Assembly (NCBI GenBank): GCA_900542265.1
Contig: UQML01000043.1
Coordinates: 1-13,058, forward strand
DNA from: an uncultured Eggerthella sp.
Lineage (GTDB): Bacteria; Actinomycetota; Coriobacteriia; Coriobacteriales; Eggerthellaceae
Length of the DNA stretch: 13,058 nucleotides
Reading direction: 5' to 3'
Below the pieces are notes generated by a model. It saw only the letters and a list, made by a program, of their open reading frames with translations. It was not told the DNA's origin and did no database searches. Below, one piece after another: positions 6,177 to 12,210 of the stretch. The translations under genes were made by a program, and so were the position numbers. The stretch's first letter is position 1. Each line of letters opens with the position of its first letter.

Positions 6177-7694
6177 TCATTTGAGAGAGTACTCATATTG
6201 CAAACTTTTCTTTTCTCTCTCTAGAAAACCTTTCTCGTATAATTGTTTAAGATGCTTCTGCGCCATGCGCTCTGAAATGTTCAGTTTTTTGACAACATCT
6301 TGAGACGAAATAATCTGATCACGATCAGCAAATAATGCAAGGATATCTCGTTTCTCCTTACTAAGTGAAGCAGGGGTATCAATAATTTGCACTTTTTCAT
6401 TTTCAACCCCTGCCGTATTAGCACTATCTGCACGAGATACTGGAATAGTATTCTTATCGGACATAAGAATTGGCAGATGAAGAACAACCGATGCCGGAGC
6501 GTGCGTCTCTACATAAGAAGGCTCAACATTGAAGCAATCTTCCCATGTAGACCATATTTTTTGAATTCCACTTCCCGCACGATCACTAACCCCAATAAGC
6601 GAGAACAATCTCATCAAAGTTGGATTACGTGCTTCAGAAAAGCCACCTGCAATAGCAACCTGCCTATCAACTAAAAAAGAACCCGGATTGGAAACTTCAA
6701 TTTCTAATGGTTTGATTAAAACACGAATCGAAGCTGTTGTTCCATAGTATGCATGGATCAAGGCGTTTGCGATGACCTCATTCAATGCTTCTGCTAAAAC
6801 ACTAGTTTCAAGATGCTGAACGCCAGCTTCATCGATTGTGAACGGAGTTTTAAAATAGCGCAATAGCTTGTCGGTAACCATAAAGTAAAAATCAAGAAGA
6901 TTCCCACTCCAGTCACCACTCTGGGAAACAATTCGATCATCCCAGCGCGTTACTCCACTTGTTTCTTCTCTGTAATCAAGTAAATAATGCGGGAAATAAT
7001 TTGTAATTTCATACTCTAACCCAAAGGCAAGCAATCCCGCCTGAGTAGCATATAGGTTTCCGTCATACCCCTTTGCTAGCGCACCAATAAAATAGAGAAA
7101 GTCTTCATCCGATTTGGATATCCAAGGATTTTGAGGCTTTCTTGAAGCAAATAAATTCCGATAATGTTTAATAGTAGACGGACTAAAGGCATCAATAGTG
7201 AAACCTTCTAATGGCTTCCTATCGGCATGAGGAACCCCATCATATTGCATAAGCGTGATATCTTGCTCGCTCGCTTTATAGTCTCCTGTACCACGTCGAA
7301 CCCAACTTACCCATTTGTTCTTTTTGTCATAAACGCTAACAGGTTTATCCCCACGTTCTGCACGAGGGACTGAAATAACAACAATTTCCTTTCCCTCCTT
7401 TTCAATTGTGTACACTCCATCCTTGAGCATGATATCTCTGCTCACTTCTTGAGGATTGCGAACTTTATTCCAAAATGCAGTGATAATCGACTGTGAATCC
7501 ATAACCCCTGTAATTGAAAAAGATTGATCTTTTCCATCTCCAGAAATACCTAAGAATATTTCTCCACCTTCAGTGTTCGCAAACGCACTATAGGTTTCCC
7601 ATACATCTTTCGGCAATTCAAAAGACGCTTCTTTAAACTCAACACACTGGCTTTCATGAGCCTCTGTTATATCTACCGTATCGAGATAGTTCAT
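6177..7694 (-). CDS. AlbA_2 (Schlafen-like) / GHKL ATPase / winged-helix protein (copy 1)
   Basis: A predicted regulator of about 505 residues in the COG2865 group. Residues about 10-130 form the AlbA_2 domain (ECVEFK-like start, then FANTEGGEIFLGI). The GHKL/HATPase_c_4 part has an N-box NEVIANALIHAYY near 305-317, SNPGSF near 336 and a glycine-rich GSGIQKI near 374-380. A winged-helix DNA-binding domain follows from about 448 to the end (KEKRDILALF, then SERMAQKHLKQLYEKGFL). ATG 7694 is six bases after AAGG. A TTG at 7745 also has GAGG upstream, but it would lie only about ten bases after the expected transcription start, so I rejected it. The gene stops 65 bases before the SDR start. The protein may bind the ~51-bp repeats upstream of its own gene; that is inference. 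Confidence 0.85.
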   Translation of the reverse strand: MNYLDTVDITEAHESQCVEFKEASFELPKDVWETYSAFANTEGGEIFLGISGDGKDQSFSITGVMDSQSIITAFWNKVRNPQEVSRDIMLKDGVYTIEKEGKEIVVISVPRAERGDKPVSVYDKKNKWVSWVRRGTGDYKASEQDITLMQYDGVPHADRKPLEGFTIDAFSPSTIKHYRNLFASRKPQNPWISKSDEDFLYFIGALAKGYDGNLYATQAGLLAFGLEYEITNYFPHYLLDYREETSGVTRWDDRIVSQSGDWSGNLLDFYFMVTDKLLRYFKTPFTIDEAGVQHLETSVLAEALNEVIANALIHAYYGTTASIRVLIKPLEIEVSNPGSFLVDRQVAIAGGFSEARNPTLMRLFSLIGVSDRAGSGIQKIWSTWEDCFNVEPSYVETHAPASVVLHLPILMSDKNTIPVSRADSANTAGVENEKVQIIDTPASLSKEKRDILALFADRDQIISSQDVVKKLNISERMAQKHLKQLYEKGFLEREKKSLQYEYSLK

Positions 7695-7754
7695 CATTCC
7701 CCTTACGGAATCGCAAATAAACAAGCTGATTACATACATAATCAACTTTTCCTC

Positions 7755-7770
7755 TTGTATTATTATACAA
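7755..7770 (-). promoter_or_regulatory. Candidate -10 region of AlbA_2 copy 1, inside a small palindrome
   Basis: The minus strand has TATAAT at 7762-7767, within the inverted repeat TTGTAT-N4-ATACAA (7755-7770). The -35 position overlaps the first unit of the TTCG-rich tandem array, so whatever binds the array could control this promoter. The leader to ATG 7694 would be about 60 bases. Confidence 0.5.
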
Positions 7771-7771
7771 T

Positions 7772-7925
7772 CGCATATTCGTCGAATGGTTCGTTACCTA
7801 TTCGGGTGTTCGCTCGCTCGTTCGCGTATTCGTCAAATGGTTCGTTTGCCTATTCGGGTGTTCGCTCGCTCGTTCGCGTATTCGTCAAATGGTTCGTTAC
7901 CTATTCGGGTGTTCGCTCGCTCGTT
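7772..7925 (-). repeat. Three tandem ~51-bp TTCG-rich repeats upstream of AlbA_2 copy 1
   Basis: Three nearly identical units start at 7772, 7823 and 7875; the second is one base longer. Each contains, on the plus strand, attcgtcaaatggttcg, then acctattcgggtgttcg, then ctcgctcgttcgcg, so TTCG recurs many times inside the unit. The first unit carries the small palindrome ATTCG-T-CGAAT, where the others have attcgtcaaat. The composition differs sharply from the AT-rich surroundings. The array lies just upstream of the candidate promoter of the AlbA_2 gene. Open frames across it are a by-product of a unit length close to a multiple of three. Confidence 0.9.
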
Positions 7926-7981
7926 CGTTTCTGTAGACGTTGTGGCCTCATTGCTTCGTTCCATGCTTAGGCAAGAATCAT

Positions 7982-8033
7982 GGCCACCACCGGTTGCCCC
8001 TACTACCTTTTCAGTAAAATCGTAGGTGATCAT
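7982..8033 (-). pseudogene. Remnant of an SDR gene 5' end
   Basis: The start and first 17 codons of an SDR gene remain: MITYDFTEKVVGATGGG here, against MITYDFTEKVVVVTGGG in the intact gene. Similarity is lost just after the glycine motif, and the frame then runs into unrelated sequence and the tandem repeats. It cannot encode an oxidoreductase. It lies 35 bases after the stop of AlbA_2 copy 2, as the intact SDR gene lies 65 bases after AlbA_2 copy 1. Confidence 0.8.
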
Positions 8034-8046
8034 TTCCCCTCGATCT
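7982..8046. repeat. 65-bp direct repeat, right copy (SDR start and leader)
   Basis: This is the partner of the copy at 6060-6124, in the same orientation, including the ribosome-binding leader. Together they bracket 1.86 kb that contains AlbA_2 copy 1, its promoter and the TTCG array. Confidence 0.85.
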
Positions 8047-8068
8047 TCTCTCTTTTCTCAGGCAAGCA

Positions 8069-9331
8069 CTATCGTCTCATTTGATAATGCGTAGATCTTC
8101 CTGCCCCAATTTGCTCAATACGCTTCTTTTCAATAAGCGACCTCAAAAGCTTTAGTGTTTTATCTTTTCCAAAACCCAAAGTTGCTGCAATGTCTTTGCT
8201 GGTAGAAGATCCCTTGCGTTTTATCACATCGACTACGCTTGATTCATCGACGCTTAGCAATATCTGCGAATCTATTACGGGAAGAACAACACGAACTGCA
8301 TTATCTGTCACAACAAAATCTGGAATAACTTCATACGGCTCATATACTGCTTTGATTCTTCTAATACCAGTACCGAAGTTCTCGATCAGATTCAGCCTAA
8401 AAAAAAGACTGCCGATGACGGGATTACGCATTAAAGATATTTGCCCATCGAGATAGTCAGCAATAGAAACACCGTTTGGTAACCCACCTGGTGAAGTCAC
8501 CTCAATGCGATCCTCATACATTTCAATTCGTACCCGTGATTTAACATCCCATCTTCTGTGGACAAGCGCGTTTGCTATTGTCTCTCGAAATGCTTCCTCT
8601 GGGATTCTCATATGCACAACGCGGGCATATCCCTCAATAACCTCATAGCAGTAGTAACGCTCGAACATAGCAAGTGCACGAGAATACATCTTGAGCACTG
8701 AGATTTGATCATGCGTCTCTCTATCTAATATTTCATTAATACTTTTTCCGAATCTCGCTAAATCGACGCCTAAATAGATATTTACATCTGAGACAATTGC
8801 ACCAGCGTTTGTATATTCGTCTTTTTTTGTAAGTAATCCTAATGTTTTAAGGATGTCATTAGTAACATCGGTCACTTGGAGAGCTTCTTTTAACCATTCT
8901 TTCAAAACATTAAATTCTAAGATCTCTTGGGTAGTAATCAGTTCGTCATAGCAGAGGTTTTCCCCTTCCATTATTAAACGATGGAATTCGTTTATGTCCA
9001 CTTCAACAGTCGCAGCATCATTTCTTTTATAAGCTTTATTCTTATAAAGATAGGGCTTATTTATTCCTTCAGAAACATGCAAAGTTAATACATTGGTATT
9101 CTCATCTAAATCTATCTGATATTCTGGTCTTGGTTTGATGCTATCGTTGATGCTGTTTTCTATAACTAACGCAGCTTGTTCAGGATTATTGATCCCTACA
9201 ATTGCGCCATCATCGGTAACCCCAAATACAATACCTCCACCTTCATAATTAGCATATGCGCTAACTGTTTTAAGAAATGTATTAGTGACAGCTTGCTTCA
9301 ATTCTCTATCTTTGTTTTCGCGCCCAACCAT
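8069..9331 (-). CDS. AlbA_2 (Schlafen-like) / GHKL ATPase / winged-helix protein (copy 2)
   Basis: A 420-residue COG2865-type predicted regulator with the same architecture as copy 1 but low identity, so the two are not recent duplicates. AlbA_2 occupies about 3-115 (RELKQAVTNTF, then YANYEGGGIVFGV). The GHKL part has an N-box FRETIANALVHRRW at about 248-261, TSPGGLPNG near 279, MRNPVIGSLF near 301 and FGTGIRRI near 319-326. A winged helix lies at about 366-420 (STSKDIAATLGFGKDKTLKLLRSLIEKKRI). ATG 9331 has an AGAG ribosome site seven bases upstream. A GTG two codons earlier (9337) is the alternative, with a poorer site. Two CCGACGA palindromes and a promoter lie just upstream, which suggests self-control; this is inference. 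The DNA-processing or defence activity of some Schlafen-like proteins cannot be assumed here. Confidence 0.85.
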   Translation of the reverse strand: MVGRENKDRELKQAVTNTFLKTVSAYANYEGGGIVFGVTDDGAIVGINNPEQAALVIENSINDSIKPRPEYQIDLDENTNVLTLHVSEGINKPYLYKNKAYKRNDAATVEVDINEFHRLIMEGENLCYDELITTQEILEFNVLKEWLKEALQVTDVTNDILKTLGLLTKKDEYTNAGAIVSDVNIYLGVDLARFGKSINEILDRETHDQISVLKMYSRALAMFERYYCYEVIEGYARVVHMRIPEEAFRETIANALVHRRWDVKSRVRIEMYEDRIEVTSPGGLPNGVSIADYLDGQISLMRNPVIGSLFFRLNLIENFGTGIRRIKAVYEPYEVIPDFVVTDNAVRVVLPVIDSQILLSVDESSVVDVIKRKGSSTSKDIAATLGFGKDKTLKLLRSLIEKKRIEQIGAGRSTHYQMRR

Positions 9332-9385
9332 TAACACTCTCTTCTGTTTATATGGTCTTAATCGTGCTAATAAAACGACACAAAA

Positions 9386-9450
9386 CCGACGATTCTATTT
9401 TTCGTCGGCATTTTTGCCGTTATTATACCGACGATTATATTATTCGTCGG
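9386..9450 (-). repeat. Two CCGACGA-N9-TCGTCGG palindromes at 42-bp spacing
   Basis: Perfect 7-bp arms CCGACGA/TCGTCGG occur at 9386-9408 and again at 9428-9450, each around a 9-base AT-rich centre. Their starts are 42 bp apart. A second TATAAT (9422-9427, minus strand) lies between them. They are positioned between the main candidate promoter and the AlbA_2 gene that starts at 9331, where a bound protein would block transcription. Confidence 0.85.
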
Positions 9451-9461
9451 CTTTTCGTCTG

Positions 9462-9491
9462 ATTATAAGTCCGATTAGTCTTTCTGTGCAA
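9462..9491 (-). promoter_or_regulatory. Candidate promoter of AlbA_2 copy 2
   Basis: On the minus strand TTGCAC (9486-9491) is followed after 18 bases by TATAAT (9462-9467). The -10 is perfect and the -35 moderate. The start site would lie near 9455, immediately before the palindrome pair. Confidence 0.5.
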
Positions 9492-9546
9492 GGATATATT
9501 CAGATAGTAATTATGCTTATTCTGATTTAAGCAAAATCAATACTAG

Positions 9547-9628
9547 CTTTCGCGCAACACGAAATTCTTCGCCGAAGCTTTGTATCTGTTTCGCGAAAAT
9601 TAATAGTTTTCGTCGAAGCTTTCGCGAA
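9547..9628. repeat. Cluster of TTCG/CGAA palindromes in a gene-poor stretch
   Basis: At least five short dyads are packed into about 80 bp: TTTCG-N7-CGAAA (from 9548), CTTCG-C-CGAAG (near 9567-9577), TTTCGCGAAA (9589-9598), TTCG-T-CGAA (near 9608-9616) and TTCGCGAA (near 9621-9628). The TTCGTCGAA form also occurs in the first tandem unit upstream of AlbA_2 copy 1 (7778-7786). The cluster is about 220 bases before AlbA_2 copy 2, beyond that gene's own palindromes, and no gene starts next to it. It may be an extra operator or the leftover control region of a lost gene. Confidence 0.65.
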
Positions 9629-9810
9629 CCAGTTGCTAGACGTAACGTTAAACTGGTATAGAGTCAACTTAAGGCTCTTCAACGATCTAAGAACTTTCGG
9701 CTGAACAGCCATACTCATCGAGCCATCCATAAAGAAGTGAGTCGTTTAATGTAATGAAGATTTCTAGTTCTTCAAACAACACCGCTGCTATAAGCGTCCA
9801 ATCAGCACCT
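9629..9810. other. Gene-poor stretch, no supported coding sequence
   Basis: I see no gene here. A nested inverted repeat occupies 9628-9657: arms ACCAGTT/AACTGGT enclose the palindrome TAACGTTA (9643-9650). A short minus-strand frame ending at 9687 begins inside the nucleotidyltransferase gene and has no matching ribosome site. It could be decayed coding sequence, but I recognise no family in it. Confidence 0.5.
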
Positions 9811-10110
9811 TTATAAACGTATGGCCTCCCTGAGAGCTCTATCGCGAAACTCGCCTTCATCAAGTTCTGATATTTCGAACACATCAACTCTTTTTCCTGA
9901 AAGACGAAACAAATCTTCAGCAACCCCAAATACATTTAATGGCCTAAAGCCTGGATTGCCTTCAAGAAGCAAATCGATATCAGAGTTTTCGTCAGCTTCG
10001 TTGCGAGCATAAGAACCAAAAAGGCTTGCTGAACGCATGTCGTATTTTTCAAGCAAAGGTATAACCATAGCGCGTATATCCTCTTTTTTCAAAACACCTG
10101 ATGGACTCAC
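9811..10110 (-). CDS. MNT-type nucleotidyltransferase (MntA-like antitoxin family), orphan
   Basis: A protein of about 99 residues with the minimal nucleotidyltransferase fold. GSYARNEADENSDIDLL (32-48) holds the GS motif and the D44-x-D46 metal pair, and a third acidic residue is likely in GKRVDVFE. In this family MntA antitoxins transfer AMP to a partner HEPN ribonuclease toxin. The length is normal, and the C-terminus EGEFRDRALREAIRL fits the family. I chose GTG 10110 because GGAGG lies 11 bases upstream; ATG 10134 would add eight residues but has no ribosome site. No intact HEPN gene follows, although the partner is normally adjacent or overlapping. The downstream 470 bp contain repeats and no usable frame, so the toxin appears lost or never present. 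Confidence 0.8.
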   Translation of the reverse strand: MSPSGVLKKEDIRAMVIPLLEKYDMRSASLFGSYARNEADENSDIDLLLEGNPGFRPLNVFGVAEDLFRLSGKRVDVFEISELDEGEFRDRALREAIRL

Positions 10111-10230
10111 TATGATCACCGCCTCCAAGCACATAACAAAACGTCATCATGCCCTATAAAAACAGACCTCTATCATCATGTCTATTTATATATACCAGTT
10201 TTATTCTAACTAAGAAAGACTTCAATGCTT

Positions 10231-10270
10231 TAAAACAAAACCGGAGAATCAACTCGAGACTCTCCGGTAA
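10231..10270 (-). terminator. Intrinsic terminator after the AGCS symporter gene
   Basis: On the minus strand an 8-bp stem, ACCGGAGA (10270-10263) with TCTCCGGT (10249-10242), closes a 13-base loop and is followed directly by TTTGTTTTA (10240-10232). This is a standard rho-independent structure, about 140 bases after the symporter stop codon and upstream of the nucleotidyltransferase gene. Confidence 0.75.
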
Positions 10271-10335
10271 TCTAAAAACTATTCAATTATGTAGTCATGC
10301 CGCTTATACAGTCACATTTACTCGCGCAGTAGTGT

Positions 10336-10407
10336 ACCGACACACGAGCAGCCCAGCATCCCAGCGCACCAACACACCAGCACGCCAGTGCCCTAGCGCT
10401 TCAGCAA
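10336..10407. repeat. Degenerate octamer array, nine 8-bp units
   Basis: Nine consecutive units in exact 8-bp register run from 10336: accgacac, acgagcag, cccagcat, cccagcgc, accaacac, accagcac, gccagtgc, cctagcgc, ttcagcaa. The consensus is NCCAGCNC on the plus strand (GNGCTGGN in the transcript). The array starts five bases after the symporter stop codon and lies within its 3' untranslated region, before the terminator. It is G+C-rich compared with its flanks. No frame is favoured, since the period is not a multiple of three. Confidence 0.75.
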
Positions 10408-10412
10408 GCACC

Positions 10413-11942
10413 CTACTTCAGCAGCGGCGCATCTCCGTCAACATCAAGCGCTTCTTCAAAGTACTCTTTAACCGGTTGAGGACCGTAATCATGGAGTTCT
10501 TCCTTGTGCCAGCACTCAGTTTCAGGAAGACCCGGAATGCTTGCTGCCACAAACACAGGATCTTGACCTGCTTTGCGCTGTCTGGTGTAGTCGTCCAAAG
10601 CTTTGAGCGCCCACTTGCCCAACAATAAAATAGCAATCAAGTTGATGATAGCCATAAAGCCCATAAAGATATCAGCCAAGTTCCAAGCAAGATCAAAGCT
10701 GTTCAAGCATCCATACATGATGGCGGCAAGACAAGCAATGCGGAACACAAACAACAAAATAGGATTGTTCTTAATGAAACGCAAATTGCTCTCAGCGTAG
10801 AAGTAGTTGCCAATCAAGCTTGAGAAAGCAAATGCAAAGATAGCAAAGGTAATAAAGTGAATGCCAAATTCACCCACTGAATTGTTAACTGCCATTTGAA
10901 CCAAAGGCATACCATTCAAAGCTTGAGCAGCTTCAGGATTCTGAACGTAGAAAATCAACACCATCATAGCTGAGCAGGTGCAGATCAAAAGCGTATCAAT
11001 ATAGACCGACAAGCTTTGTACAAGACCTTGCTTGCAAGGGTGAGAAACAGAAGCGGTAGCAGCAGCGTTTGGCGCAGAACCCATACCTGCTTCATTGGAG
11101 AACAAACCACGCTTAATACCCAACATAATTACCGAACCTGCAAAGCCACCCGCAATAGACTGAAAATCGAAGGCTGATTCAAAAATCAACGCAAATACTG
11201 CAGGAATCTCACCAATGTTTACTGCAGTAGTCCATACTGCCAAAGCAATATAGGCACATGCCATAACCGGCACGATGATGGAGGTGATAATAGAAATACG
11301 CTTAGCGCCACCAAAGATAACAAAGGCCGTAAAGACAATAGTTGCAATGCCAACACCAATAGCAGTGCCGTTGGTTGCATAATCAGGAATGTAATACTCA
11401 AGCGCTGAAGTCATGTTATAGGCCTGTAAGCCATTAAAGCCAAAAGCAAAACATAAGATCAAAGCAATAGCAAACACAATACCAAGCCAGCGTTTACCTA
11501 AGCCCTGCTGGATGTAGTATGCAGGACCACCGCGGAATTCCCCTTCTTCTCCGCGGATCTTCCAAATCTGCGCAAGCGTTGACTCAACAAAAGCCGATGC
11601 CGCGCCAATGATAGACATAAGCCACATCCAAAAAACAGCGCCCGGACCACCGGTTGCAATTGCGGTAGCAATACCTGCAATGTTGCCCGTACCAACACGC
11701 GATGCGGTAGAAACCATCAATGCCTGGAACGATGAGATAGAACGCTCACCATTAACATGCTTCTTCTCAACCAGCTGAGTAAACATGTCTTTGATGTAGC
11801 GAATCTGCACGAATTTAGTTTTGAACGAAAACCAAAGTCCTACAGCTACCAACAAGAACACCAAAATCCAGGTGTACATGAAACCGTCAATTTCACCGGT
11901 TACGGCAATTAACCAGTCATTGATTGAGGCTGCATCTCCCAT
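10413..11942 (-). CDS. Sodium:alanine/glycine symporter, AGCS family
   Basis: This 509-residue inner-membrane carrier probably imports alanine, glycine or a similar neutral amino acid with Na+. About ten to eleven hydrophobic segments span the protein. The family signature SFQALMVSTASRVGTGNIAG is at 71-90 and continues with IATAIATGGPGAVFWMW. The second hallmark, RGLFSNEAGMGSAPNAAATA, is at about 278-297. RGGPAYYIQQGLG follows in the first third. The hydrophilic C-terminal tail of about 60 residues (from ALDDYTRQRK) is rich in acidic residues and longer than in many members. ATG 11942 follows AGGAG at five bases. The gene appears to be a single transcription unit, with its own extended -10 promoter upstream and an octamer array and terminator downstream. 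Exact substrate cannot be told. Confidence 0.95.
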   Translation of the reverse strand: MGDAASINDWLIAVTGEIDGFMYTWILVFLLVAVGLWFSFKTKFVQIRYIKDMFTQLVEKKHVNGERSISSFQALMVSTASRVGTGNIAGIATAIATGGPGAVFWMWLMSIIGAASAFVESTLAQIWKIRGEEGEFRGGPAYYIQQGLGKRWLGIVFAIALILCFAFGFNGLQAYNMTSALEYYIPDYATNGTAIGVGIATIVFTAFVIFGGAKRISIITSIIVPVMACAYIALAVWTTAVNIGEIPAVFALIFESAFDFQSIAGGFAGSVIMLGIKRGLFSNEAGMGSAPNAAATASVSHPCKQGLVQSLSVYIDTLLICTCSAMMVLIFYVQNPEAAQALNGMPLVQMAVNNSVGEFGIHFITFAIFAFAFSSLIGNYFYAESNLRFIKNNPILLFVFRIACLAAIMYGCLNSFDLAWNLADIFMGFMAIINLIAILLLGKWALKALDDYTRQRKAGQDPVFVAASIPGLPETECWHKEELHDYGPQPVKEYFEEALDVDGDAPLLK

Positions 11943-11995
11943 AAACTCTCCTATCCTTCCTATCTACACTCCGATAGTTTTGTTGTAACTACCCA

Positions 11996-12004
11996 ATTAT
12001 ATCA
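11996..12004 (-). promoter_or_regulatory. Extended -10 promoter of the AGCS symporter gene
   Basis: The minus strand reads TGATATAAT, a perfect extended -10 (TG-N-TATAAT), 53 bases before the ATG at 11942. No good -35 is visible 17 bases upstream, as is common for extended -10 promoters. Confidence 0.6.
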
Positions 12005-12073
12005 GTCTGCATTACATCCCTTTACCTGCTCGTACTTACTTTAATCTTTCTTTTGGCGATGGGACTTAACCTG

Positions 12074-12104
12074 AGAGAGCCCAGGCATAATGCCTGGGCT
12101 CTCT
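12074..12104. terminator. Strong hairpin, probable terminator of the surface-protein gene
   Basis: AGAGAGCCCAGGCA (12074-12087) and its exact reverse complement (12091-12104) form a perfect 14-bp stem with a 3-base TAA loop. It lies about 107 bases after the stop of the repeat-protein gene and before the symporter promoter. Neither flank has a clear U-tract (gttgt on the plus side, caggtt on the minus side), so the termination role rests on position and stem strength. Also in this gap, GCTTATAAGC at 12180-12189 is a perfect palindrome. Confidence 0.6.
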
Positions 12105-12210
12105 GTTGTCAGGATCTATCGGGCCGATCCGGACTACCAAAAGTATGTAAGAGAACTTTGTCCGTTAGCTTATGTATTTGCTTATAAGCTTTTAGCGTTT
12201 TTGCGCTTTC

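Noticed and set aside
7772..7925. CRISPR array or small repeat protein encoded by the tandem repeats
   Set aside because: The ~51-bp units are tandem without spacers. Frames on both strands stay open only because the unit is close to 17 codons; the only start with a ribosome site belongs to the SDR remnant.
6060..8046. Classical insertion sequence or transposon
   Set aside because: There is no transposase, no terminal inverted repeat and the flanking direct repeat is far longer than a target-site duplication; only a module bracketed by homologous DNA can be claimed.
9687..9935. HEPN toxin partner of the nucleotidyltransferase
   Set aside because: The 82-codon frame starts inside the nucleotidyltransferase gene, has no ribosome site and lacks an R-x4-6-H motif; only about 40 codons lie outside the gene.
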